Source of the DNA: Caulobacteraceae bacterium | Lineage (GTDB): Bacteria > Pseudomonadota > Alphaproteobacteria > Caulobacterales > Caulobacteraceae | Assembly: GCA_028291305.1 (NCBI GenBank) | Contig: JAQGII010000505.1 | Coordinates: 1 to 6,302, forward strand | Direction of reading: 5' to 3' | DNA: 6,302 nt | In this document: positions 1-5,953 of the stretch, one piece after another | Layout: every line of letters begins with the position of its first letter | Numbering within the stretch: position 1 is the stretch's first letter | The notes under the pieces: generated by a model | Databases searched by the model: none | Told to the model about the DNA's origin: nothing | Seen by the model: only the letters and a program-made list of their open reading frames with translations | Program-made: the position numbers and the translations under genes

Positions 1-500
1 CGACCAGCGGGACGATCACCATCGCCGGCGCCATCGGCTCGGTGGCCATGAAGTGGCTGGCCCCGGGCGTTCTGAAGCGCTTCGGCTTCAGGAGCTGTAT
101 GATCTTCAACGTCTTGATCGCCAGCGCCGGTTACGCCGTCTGCGGCTTCTTCCGGCCGGCTTGGCCGGTGGCGGCGATCTTCGCGGTGCTGGCGGCCTGC
201 GGCTTCTTCATGTCGTTCCAGTTCACCGCCTACAACACCATCGCCTATGACGAGATCCCGCCCGAGCGGATGAGCGCCGCCACCAGCTTCTACGCCACCT
301 TCCAGCAGCTGATGCTTTCGCTCGGTATCTGCGTGGGCGCGGCCGCTCTGCATGTAGGGATGCTGGCCGCTCACCGGTCGACTCCGGGGCTCTGGGATTT
401 CACCTTGGCCTTCCTTGTGGTCACTGGGGTCTCGGCTTTGGCGACAGTTTGGAACATGCGGTTTTCAAGCCAAGCCGGCAACGAGCTCAGTGGGCGTTAG
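1..500 (+). CDS. MFS transporter, C-terminal part (start off the left edge)
   Basis: This is the last 165 codons of a major facilitator superfamily permease, read in the frame that begins at base 3 and ending at the TAG at 498-500. The visible part has about five hydrophobic helices: the end of one at the window edge, then roughly fragment residues 33-50, 55-75, 90-112 and 121-142. They are separated by short charged loops, such as the KRFGFR loop near base 75 that resembles the basic loops of MFS proteins. The conserved block NTIAYDEIPPERMSAATSFY, followed by a Gln-Gln helix, is typical of the 14-helix drug:proton antiporter branch (DHA2/EmrB-like), where this loop precedes one of the last helices. 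In-frame GTG (42) and ATG (48) codons lie within a helix and are not the real start. The substrate cannot be told from this part. The family assignment is firm; the DHA2 subfamily is likely. Confidence 0.88.
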   Translation, partial: TSGTITIAGAIGSVAMKWLAPGVLKRFGFRSCMIFNVLIASAGYAVCGFFRPAWPVAAIFAVLAACGFFMSFQFTAYNTIAYDEIPPERMSAATSFYATFQQLMLSLGICVGAAALHVGMLAAHRSTPGLWDFTLAFLVVTGVSALATVWNMRFSSQAGNELSGR

Positions 501-625
501 CCGGTAGAACCAAAGGTCGTGACCTAAGACAGCTGATCAAATTCAGCGGCCATGATCATCTGCGGCCGTAGTCGTTGCACGCTGTCGTGGTGTTCGAACG
601 AGCGGACCTTCCAGGAGACGTCCAT

Positions 626-644
626 CTGACCCGAACTGGGTCAG
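626..644. promoter_or_regulatory. Operator-like inverted repeat
   Basis: CTGACCC and GGGTCAG form perfect 7-base arms around the spacer GAACT. The site lies in the non-coding gap after the MFS gene. Its compact dyad symmetry resembles a dimeric repressor site, but it could equally be a short RNA hairpin. No U-run follows it, so it is not an intrinsic terminator. No regulator in the window is tied to it. Confidence 0.3.
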
Positions 645-680
645 GCATGGTCCGAAACGTCGCCAGCACTATTGACGGTC

Positions 681-766
681 GGGCGCTCATCGCCCATGTC
701 CCCGTTCGCCCATCCTGGGCGTTTCCTCCCTATGACTGGGCCGCTCTTCGGGGCGGCCCCTTTTTT
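681..766 (+). ncRNA. Candidate small RNA or structured 3' UTR (three hairpins)
   Basis: Three hairpins follow each other on the + strand. GGGCG/CGCCC (681-685 with 691-695) has a 5-base loop. CGCCCA/TGGGCG (707-712 with 716-721) has a 3-base loop. The third is the intrinsic terminator at 738-766. Between the second and third hairpins the unpaired stretch contains TTTCCTCCC (722-730), a pyrimidine tract complementary to Shine-Dalgarno sequences. Some alphaproteobacterial trans-acting small RNAs expose such CCUCC motifs. I find no convincing promoter just upstream, so this may simply be the long 3' UTR of the MFS transcript. The structure is seen directly; its status as an RNA gene is speculative. 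Confidence 0.25.
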
Positions 767-980
767 GTCTGGGAGCGCTCCGTTGCGAGGCGAAGAAGAA
801 GGTGATGTCGACGCCCAGTCCGGAGGACAGGCTCGCCAGCTTGCCGTAGGTCAAGAACATCTGGCCGTTTTCCTCCTTGGACAGGGACGAAACGGACAGG
901 CAAAATATACCCGCAGATCGACATCAAACGCTATTGCTGAAAAGGGCATGCCGAACCTTGCGCAGGCTGCTGGCCCGCAC
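687..980 (-). pseudogene. Decayed XRE-family helix-turn-helix regulator
   Basis: On the minus strand, one reading frame from a GTG at 980 gives VRASSLRKVRHAL, then a TGA stop at 926-924. It continues without a frame change through RSAGIFCL, SVSSLSKEENGQM, FLTYGKLASL and SSGLGVDITFFF, down to about base 790. This matches the usual layout of an XRE/Cro-C1 DNA-binding domain: LR..R starting helix 1, S-V-S-x-L-S-K-I-E-N-G-Q for the recognition helix and turn, then T-Y-x-x-L and a GLGVDI..LF closing helix. Here the Ile of SKIENG is Glu, and helix 2 is lost around the stop and an apparent short insertion. After FFFAS the frame runs on as Arg/Pro-rich sequence to a TGA at 689-687 with no recognisable domain, and the + strand terminator lies inside it. 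I infer a dead regulator gene, recognised by motif only; the part with clear homology is about 790-980. Confidence 0.65.
738..766 (+). terminator. Rho-independent terminator
   Basis: GGGCCGC (738-744) pairs perfectly with GCGGCCC (753-759) around an 8-base loop, and a run of six T (761-766) follows after one C. This is the only classical intrinsic terminator I see in the window. It would stop + strand transcripts coming from the MFS gene or from a small RNA in the gap. It also shields the LysR gene at 1015 from read-through. On the other strand an A-run precedes the stem, so it should not work in that direction. Confidence 0.85.
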
Positions 981-1014
981 TCAGATGGTCTGTGGAAGCA
1001 GCGGGCGAAGAACC

Positions 1015-1947
1015 ATGGACTATCTGGCGGCGATGAAGGCGTTCGTGCGGGCCGTGGACCTCGGCAGTTTCTCCAAGGCGGCGGCCGAGGCGGAGCTGAA
1101 GGTATCCACCGTGTCCCGCTACGTCAGCGCGCTGGAGGTCGACCTGGGCGCGGCGCTCCTCAACCGTTCGACCCGCGCCCTGCACCTGACCGAGGCTGGC
1201 AGCGCCTTCTATGATCGGGCCATCGGCATCCTGGCCGAGGTGGAGGACGCGCGGCAGTCGACCAGCGCGCTCAACGCGACGCCACAGGGCCTACTGCGCG
1301 TCGCGGCGCCCGGCGCCTTCGGTCGCCGGCATGTCGTGCCCCACCTGAAGGTCTTCCGCGACCTCTATCCGCAGGTGCGGCTGGACGTGTCGCTCAGTGA
1401 GGCCACCGTTGATCTGATCGACACCGGCATAGACGTGGCGGTGCGCATCGGCGCCCTGGCCGACTCTACCCTGATCGCCCGGAAGTTGGCGCCTCACCGC
1501 AGGCTGCTTGTGGCGAGCCCGGCTTATCTGCGCCAGCACGGCGCGCCGGTGACGCCGGCCGATCTCGCCAGCCGGCCATGTCTGATGTTTGCCCTGCAGC
1601 CGAAGGACGCCTGGGTCTGGCGGCCGCGCGGCAATCCGGCGGCGGAAGCCTCGGAAGTGAAGGTCGCCGGGACCTTCCGGGCCAACGATTCCGACGCCCT
1701 GCTGCAGGCGGCGCGCGACGGCCTCGGCCTTGGCCTTTTGCCCAGCTGGACACTGGCCGAAGACGTGCAGGCCGGCCGCCTGGTTCCCCTCTTGACCGAA
1801 TGGACCTGGGCGATCGCGCAGGGCCCCCAGCCCGCCATCTGGGGCGTCTACCCGCCCAAGAAAACGGTCTCGCCCAAGGTGCGCGCCTTCCTGACCTTCA
1901 TCGCCGAGCGGTTTGGCGCGCCGCCATACTGGGAGCGCGGGCTCTAG
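1015..1947 (+). CDS. LysR-type transcriptional regulator
   Basis: This gene encodes a 310-residue LysR-type DNA-binding regulator, the normal length for the family. Residues 1-60 form the winged helix-turn-helix (MDYLAAMKAFVRAVDLGSFS, then a recognition helix around VSTVSRYVSALE and the LNRSTRALHLTEAG wing). A linker helix follows to about residue 88, and the effector-binding domain covers about 90-300, with the typical LRVAAPGAFGRRHVVPHL entry, DVAVRIG and GLGLGLLPSW motifs. The start at 1015 was chosen because the domain begins there in all relatives; the frame stays open upstream to an ATG at 877, but that part has no homology. The Shine-Dalgarno is weak (GGAAG or GCGAAG). The protein is of the CrgA/DsdC-like class common in proteobacteria, and the inducer is unknown. 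Its upstream neighbour on the other strand is a pseudogene, so the usual divergent target is missing. It runs convergently into the bicupin gene with a 7-base gap. Confidence 0.95.
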   Translation: MDYLAAMKAFVRAVDLGSFSKAAAEAELKVSTVSRYVSALEVDLGAALLNRSTRALHLTEAGSAFYDRAIGILAEVEDARQSTSALNATPQGLLRVAAPGAFGRRHVVPHLKVFRDLYPQVRLDVSLSEATVDLIDTGIDVAVRIGALADSTLIARKLAPHRRLLVASPAYLRQHGAPVTPADLASRPCLMFALQPKDAWVWRPRGNPAAEASEVKVAGTFRANDSDALLQAARDGLGLGLLPSWTLAEDVQAGRLVPLLTEWTWAIAQGPQPAIWGVYPPKKTVSPKVRAFLTFIAERFGAPPYWERGL

Positions 1948-1954
1948 GCGACGC

Positions 1955-2914
1955 TCAGGTGAAACGGATGTCCAGCGTTCGCAGATAGGTCTGCAGGCCC
2001 GCATCCTGGATCGGGATCAGCCGGGCCCGGCGGTCGGATTCATTGAAGTGTGCGTGCCAATATCCAGGCGGCGTGACGAACACGCAGCCGGGCTGCCAGT
2101 CGACGCGGGTCGGGTTGCGGATGTCGCCCTTGGCGTCGAGCTCCACGCCCAACAGGCTGTAACAGCCGGGATCGCAGTCGACGATGAAGTCCAGGGCGAT
2201 CGACTGATGCCGGTGCGGCTTCTGCTGGGTCCTGGGTTCGGTCAGGCCGTACATGGCCCACAGCACGTGGGTCACGGTGCGGGTCAAGGGAAACTCCTCC
2301 GCGCCCAGGAGCACGCTGATGCGGCTGCGCTTGGCGGCCGCCGGGTCGCCCGCGACAAGCTCCAGTTCGCGCTCGGCGGCGACATGGTCGAACAGCGCTG
2401 GCTTGAACCGGGGCCGGTCGGCCGTCACGCCGAGGTAGCGCAGCAAAGGCGCGTCATGGACGTAATACAGCGCGGCGTCCGCCGAGGCGGTGAGTTGGGT
2501 CGGCAGAGTTCCTGGCGCGGTGAAGAAGTCGCCTTTCGACCAGGCGAAGGTCTCTTCGCCAACCTGGGCGACGCCTTCGCCGCGGATGACGTAGAACACC
2601 TGGGACGAGACGTTTTCCCGCAGCCTCAGCGGCTCGCCGGCGAGCAGGCGGATAAAATTCGCGCAGAGCCCGGGGCCGGTGGCGGGCCCTTCGCATTTCA
2701 GCTCTCGGCTGAGATCCAGCGGAACGACCCGCGTAGGCCCGTCCGCGTACAACGTCGCGGTGAACAGGCGATGCGGAATGCGCGGGGTCAGGTTGGCGCG
2801 GATCGGATTGGCGGCTTGGCTGTATTCGAACAGCCGGGCGCGATCGGCCGCGGACTTTTCAGTCCCAGGGCTGGATGAGAGCGGGTCTGAAACCCGCTTG
2901 ATGGCGACGCTCAT
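1955..2914 (-). CDS. Bicupin, gentisate 1,2-dioxygenase-like
   Basis: The 319-residue product has two cupin barrels and no signal peptide, as in cytoplasmic gentisate, salicylate and 1-hydroxy-2-naphthoate dioxygenases, which use Fe(II) and O2 to open an aromatic ring. The N-terminal barrel (about 85-160) keeps the fold signature (VFYVIRGEG, then KGDFFTAP) but has ENVSS where a His-x-His pair is expected. The C-terminal barrel (about 215-300) has PHRHQSIALDFIV, with H234 and H236, and later PPGYWHAHFNES, with H287 and H289. It therefore carries a full set of likely metal ligands. In classical gentisate dioxygenases the iron is in the N-terminal barrel, so the true substrate may differ. The ATG at 2914 was chosen because GAGG lies five to eight bases upstream; an in-frame ATG at 2935 is a possible alternative. 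It is transcribed away from the channel gene. The family is confident; the exact reaction is not. Confidence 0.85.
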   Translation of the reverse strand: MSVAIKRVSDPLSSSPGTEKSAADRARLFEYSQAANPIRANLTPRIPHRLFTATLYADGPTRVVPLDLSRELKCEGPATGPGLCANFIRLLAGEPLRLRENVSSQVFYVIRGEGVAQVGEETFAWSKGDFFTAPGTLPTQLTASADAALYYVHDAPLLRYLGVTADRPRFKPALFDHVAAERELELVAGDPAAAKRSRISVLLGAEEFPLTRTVTHVLWAMYGLTEPRTQQKPHRHQSIALDFIVDCDPGCYSLLGVELDAKGDIRNPTRVDWQPGCVFVTPPGYWHAHFNESDRRARLIPIQDAGLQTYLRTLDIRFT

Positions 2915-3045
2915 GTCGGACCTCGCGCTAAGCATACCGCCTTTGCGGTTTCGGCTTTCAAGGTAGCGACGGGAGCGACTTCCGATTGAGGGCTGAAGCA
3001 GCAAATCATCTTTGCGCAAAAGGGCGGAATGACCCAGCAGTTCAG

Positions 3046-3067
3046 CCCATCCGACCACGTGGATGGG
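3046..3067 (-). terminator. Hairpin after the channel gene, possible weak terminator
   Basis: CCCATCC (3046-3052) and GGATGGG (3061-3067) form a perfect 7-bp stem with an 8-base loop, 20 bases past the channel's stop codon in the direction of its transcription. There is no T-run after it on the minus strand, so it is not a standard intrinsic terminator. It may stabilise a 3' end or mark a Rho-dependent stop. The loop side contains the palindrome CCACGTGG (3055-3062). The gap also contains the perfect 10-base palindrome TTTGCGCAAA (3011-3020), about 100 bases upstream of the bicupin start, which could be an operator for that gene. Confidence 0.3.
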
Positions 3068-3086
3068 TTCGAGCCGGATGCGATCG

Positions 3087-3818
3087 CTATGGCTCGCGTT
3101 GGGCCGCGCCATGCAGGGTGACCAGCCGGGCGAGGAAGGTTGCCGGGTAGAGTTGGCCGATCACCGACTCCAGGTTCGTTAGGCTGCGCATGAATGGATG
3201 CACGGGAATGATGTCGCCAAAGCCCGCCGTCGTGAGCGTGGTGAAGCTGAAATAGATCAACTCGCCAAAATTAGCGCCGCGGGTGGTCTGCAGGCCGGAA
3301 AACGACGGATGCAGCCACAGCGCCGACACGCGGTACAGGCTGGCGAAGATCAAGCCGATATAAAGGTAGAGGATCACCGCGCCCATGATCCGATGCACGT
3401 TGACGCGGCCGGCATCGAAGGCGGCATGGGCGACGGTCCAGGCCACCGCCAGGTCGAAAGCGACGGTGACGCCGATATTCGTCTCGCGGATCGCCAGATT
3501 GGCCGCGCCACTTCTGAGATAGAGGAGGCACAGCAGCGACACGACAAAGGTCGCCGCCACGCAGGCCCCGATCAGCCGGTTGCGATTTACGATCAGGATG
3601 GCGGTAGCCGCCAGCCCGAAGCGCAGAACCTCAATGGCGTCGGCGCGGATCCAGCCCACGCTGGCCAGCGGGCTGACCACAAATATGGTTGTCGCTTGCA
3701 GAGCCAGGATGACGCTGAGACCAGCCTCGCGGTATCGCTCGCGCCAATGGCCAAACGGAAACACCCCGGCGCGGACCAGGCGCGGCGGGGCGGGCGGGGA
3801 GCCGTCGGTCTTCTGCAT
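3087..3818 (-). CDS. Potassium-channel-type ion channel membrane protein
   Basis: The 243-residue product is an inner-membrane ion channel of the two-helix pore (Ion_trans_2) class with extra N-terminal helices. Hydrophobic segments lie near residues 33-52, 60-77, 82-101, 113-133, 143-163 and 213-233. Between the last two is a pore loop (about 183-202) with the filter TTAGFGD at 196-202, where most potassium channels have TVGYGD. The last segment has the LxNLExxIGQLYPATFLARLV pattern common in bacterial channels of this class. The N-terminal helices lack a regular arginine ladder, so voltage sensing is not evident, and no RCK or cyclic-nucleotide domain follows the pore. The ATG at 3818 has GAGG five bases upstream; the frame is open to 3908 but the extra part is Arg-rich and unsupported. 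It follows the PQQ dehydrogenase after 104 bases on the same strand. Cation channel is safe; K+ selectivity is inferred. Confidence 0.88.
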   Translation of the reverse strand: MQKTDGSPPAPPRLVRAGVFPFGHWRERYREAGLSVILALQATTIFVVSPLASVGWIRADAIEVLRFGLAATAILIVNRNRLIGACVAATFVVSLLCLLYLRSGAANLAIRETNIGVTVAFDLAVAWTVAHAAFDAGRVNVHRIMGAVILYLYIGLIFASLYRVSALWLHPSFSGLQTTRGANFGELIYFSFTTLTTAGFGDIIPVHPFMRSLTNLESVIGQLYPATFLARLVTLHGAAQREP

Positions 3819-3922
3819 ATGCGCCTCGTCCGCCCCATGGCCAGTGCGCCGATGGTAGCGGCGCGGCGCCGTCCGGTCGAACCCGAAGCGCGGACCGTGG
3901 ATGTGCAAACGTCGAGACGCGG

Positions 3923-5527
3923 CTATGGCGCGGCCAGCACCACGATTTTCGCGGTCACCTTAGGCGTCGGCCAGATCTTGGAGGTCATGCCAGTGGTCAC
4001 AGCCACCTTTTGACCGGCGCCGCTGTCGTAAGTGATCAGGCCGCCAGATACCGCGCCGCCCAAGTCCCACTGGCCGAGCTTCTGGCCGGTGCGGCTGTCG
4101 AGGGCGAAGAAGTTGCCGCCCATATCCCCGAACAGCACCACATTCCCGGCGGTAGGCGTGACGGCCGCGATGATCGGATTCGGCGCCCTGAACCGCCAAT
4201 GCTGTTTGCCCGAGACGGCATCGATCGAGGTCAGCCAGCCCGCCCATTTTGATTGCGGATCGGGTGCGCCGAAGCGGTCCTTGGAAGAGCCCGACCACGC
4301 TTGCGCGCGGGCGACGGACTTGATCTCGTCGTCAGAGTCGAAGTGCACAGTCGAGCACCAATCGACCTGCCCCGTGATGATCGAGTCATGCTGAGGGTCG
4401 TAGGCGGGACCGTTCCATTCAGACCCGCCCAGCGTACCAGGGCAGAAGCGCACGCCTTCGGCCGACATCGGCGTGGCTGTATTGTACTGGGTGGTCATAG
4501 GCAGGCGGTAAAGACGACGCTTGGATGCGCGATCGTATGCATAGATGAAGCCGTCCTTGGGCGTCACCGCCATCATCCGAGTGCCATTCTTCGAGGTGAA
4601 CAGCACCGGTGGCGAGGCGACGTCATAGTCATGAAAGTCTTCCGGCACGACTGAGAAATGCCGCTTGTAAGCTCCCGTGCGGGCGTCCAGCACGACGACG
4701 GATCCGGAGAACAGGTTTGAGCCTTTGCGCAGCCCTTTAGCGAAATCGGGCGCCGGGTTTCCACCTGGAACATAGAGTTCGCCCTTGGCCGGATCGAGAG
4801 AATAGGAGGTCCAGGTCGCGCCGCCGGTGATCTCGACGCCGTCTGCGTTCCCCCAGGTGGATGCCAGTGGCCCGCCTACCGCCTGTGGGCCCCGTTCCAG
4901 ATCGCCCGGCGTTTTCGGCACAAGATAGAACTCCCACACGATCTTGCCCGTGGCGGCGTCGAGCGCATACATCCGCCCCTTCACGCCGCGCCTGTCGCCA
5001 CCCGCGTTCCCGATGAAAACCAAGCCATTCCAGGCGACTGGCGCAGCAGGCGCCGATTCGCCCCTGTCAGGATCCGCGATGGTCGTGTCCCAGAGCCGGC
5101 TGCCGGTTTTCTCATCGTAGGCGTAGACGCGGCCGTTCGCCGCGCCGCGGAAAACGCGGCCATCCGCGACAGCCACGCCCCTCTGGGCGCCGAGATAGCT
5201 ATCTTTGAATTCTTCTCGTACGCGCCAGTTTTGTTGGCAGGTGTTTGGGTCGATCGAGAACGTGTCATGCTCGGTGGTCGCCAAAAGCGCCCCGTGAACC
5301 TCGACCAAGCCTGACTGAAAGGCGGTTATCTGACCGGTGTCGTACGTGCAGGCGATCTTCAATCCACCAACGTTCCGGGTATCGATAGACGCCAGCGGAG
5401 AAAAACGTTCCGACGTCAGTGTCCGATTGTAGCTCGGCCAGTCTGCCTGTGTTCGCGCATCCGCATCGGTCACGCCCCCTGCCGCTAGGGCGACCGATGA
5501 GGCTATCAGCGCGATGTTGATGGTCAC
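3923..5527 (-). CDS. PQQ-dependent alcohol dehydrogenase-like quinoprotein, periplasmic
   Basis: This 534-residue protein is an eight-bladed beta-propeller quinoprotein that probably oxidises an alcohol or aldehyde in the periplasm, passing electrons to a cytochrome. Residues 1-24 look like a signal peptide (hydrophobic IALIASSVALAAGG, cleavage after ADA-24). Mature motifs follow the methanol/ethanol dehydrogenase order: GNAGGD (173-178, with Asp where the metal-binding Glu normally is), GGATW (235-239, Trp that stacks on PQQ), GGNPAP (255-260, N257 as metal ligand), DFHDYD (297-302, D300 as catalytic base) and repeated propeller motifs such as YAYDEKTG and FALDSRTG. The vicinal Cys-Cys of classical enzymes is absent (YLGAQRG at 111-117). 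C60/C97 and C361/C390 could form other disulfides. There is no fused heme domain. The start is GTG at 5527; a stop eight codons upstream excludes a longer form, and GGGGGCG serves as a weak Shine-Dalgarno. No partner cytochrome is visible. Confidence 0.9.
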   Translation of the reverse strand: MTINIALIASSVALAAGGVTDADARTQADWPSYNRTLTSERFSPLASIDTRNVGGLKIACTYDTGQITAFQSGLVEVHGALLATTEHDTFSIDPNTCQQNWRVREEFKDSYLGAQRGVAVADGRVFRGAANGRVYAYDEKTGSRLWDTTIADPDRGESAPAAPVAWNGLVFIGNAGGDRRGVKGRMYALDAATGKIVWEFYLVPKTPGDLERGPQAVGGPLASTWGNADGVEITGGATWTSYSLDPAKGELYVPGGNPAPDFAKGLRKGSNLFSGSVVVLDARTGAYKRHFSVVPEDFHDYDVASPPVLFTSKNGTRMMAVTPKDGFIYAYDRASKRRLYRLPMTTQYNTATPMSAEGVRFCPGTLGGSEWNGPAYDPQHDSIITGQVDWCSTVHFDSDDEIKSVARAQAWSGSSKDRFGAPDPQSKWAGWLTSIDAVSGKQHWRFRAPNPIIAAVTPTAGNVVLFGDMGGNFFALDSRTGQKLGQWDLGGAVSGGLITYDSGAGQKVAVTTGMTSKIWPTPKVTAKIVVLAAP

Positions 5528-5953
5528 GACGCCCCCATTGGCCCGAATTCAAACAACTGGAACAGAAGCCGGCTTGCGCCGATCGATGTGCCGAGCGGAC
5601 GCCGCAGGGGTTCGAATCCCAGGCCCCAGTCCGGAGATTGTCGACCAGCCGCGCGGCCGTCTACAACACCTTCTACACGCCACGACACATGACGAGCCCG
5701 AAGAGCTCTCAAGAAATTACGCAATACCGCCTTTTGGGGCATCGGCGCCGGCGAAATGTTTTCGAGAATTCAACGGTATCGCGCCGGCCGAGTCTTCGAG
5801 AAACGAAGCTTCCGGCGTCTTGCGCGGACAGGGTCTGGGCGCCGCTCGACCAAGCGGCGTCATTCATCCGGGGAGCTCCGGCTGTGGAACTGGAGTGTCG
5901 CAACCCAGCTTCGCCGCCCCTCCCCGGATGAACAACCTCTATAGCTTCGACAG
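5528..5953. other. Intergenic region upstream of the PQQ dehydrogenase
   Basis: This 426-base gap separates the RTX gene end from the dehydrogenase start. I see no convincing gene on either strand; the open frames are arginine- and proline-rich and match no family I know. The stretch must hold the promoter of the dehydrogenase on the minus strand, but no clear sigma-70 pair could be picked. The most AT-rich part is about 5711-5738, which is a plausible place for it. A 13-bp inverted repeat lies at 5863-5932. Confidence 0.6.
5863..5932. repeat. 13-bp perfect inverted repeat
   Basis: TTCATCCGGGGAG (5863-5875) and its exact complement CTCCCCGGATGAA (5920-5932) flank 44 bases. It begins 21 bases beyond the stop codon of the RTX gene on the minus strand. 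It could fold as a long-loop 3' hairpin for that transcript, although no T-run follows, or be a pair of protein-binding sites, or the ends of a very small repeat element. The inner 44 bases contain no coding sequence I can recognise. Confidence 0.55.

Noticed and set aside
524..625. Minus-strand 33-codon frame (MDVSWKVRSFEHHD...)
   Set aside because: Too short, no ribosome binding site of note and no recognisable motif; probably chance in a GC-rich gap.
575..805. Plus-strand 76-codon frame in the gap after the MFS gene
   Set aside because: It runs through the hairpins and the terminator and has an Arg-rich tail, so it is not credible as a gene.
1933..1956. GAGCG/CGCTC stem across the convergent LysR and bicupin stops as a bidirectional terminator
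   Set aside because: Only five base pairs and no T-run on either side.
1913..2878. Long plus-strand frame of 321 codons opposite the bicupin
   Set aside because: It is antisense to a gene with clear cupin motifs, is rich in Arg and Gly and has no family signature; long antisense frames are expected at this GC content.
2931..2961. TTGAAA and TATGCT hexamers upstream of the bicupin
   Set aside because: The 19-base spacing is long, and transcription would start on the Shine-Dalgarno of the chosen ATG, leaving no proper leader. I do not call it a promoter.
5606..5622. tRNA T-arm-like sequence GGGGTTCGAATCCC
   Set aside because: The T-loop motif is right, but the stem pairs for only three bases on the + strand and starts with a mismatch on the minus strand. 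No matching 5' acceptor, D-arm or anticodon arm lies within reach, so there is no tRNA and no support for an attachment site.
5638..5931. Plus-strand frame containing AVYNTFYTPRHMT, resembling a fragment of a larger protein
   Set aside because: The short tyrosine-rich stretch looked like a decayed gene remnant, but the rest of the frame is low-complexity Arg/Ser sequence, and I could not place it in any family.
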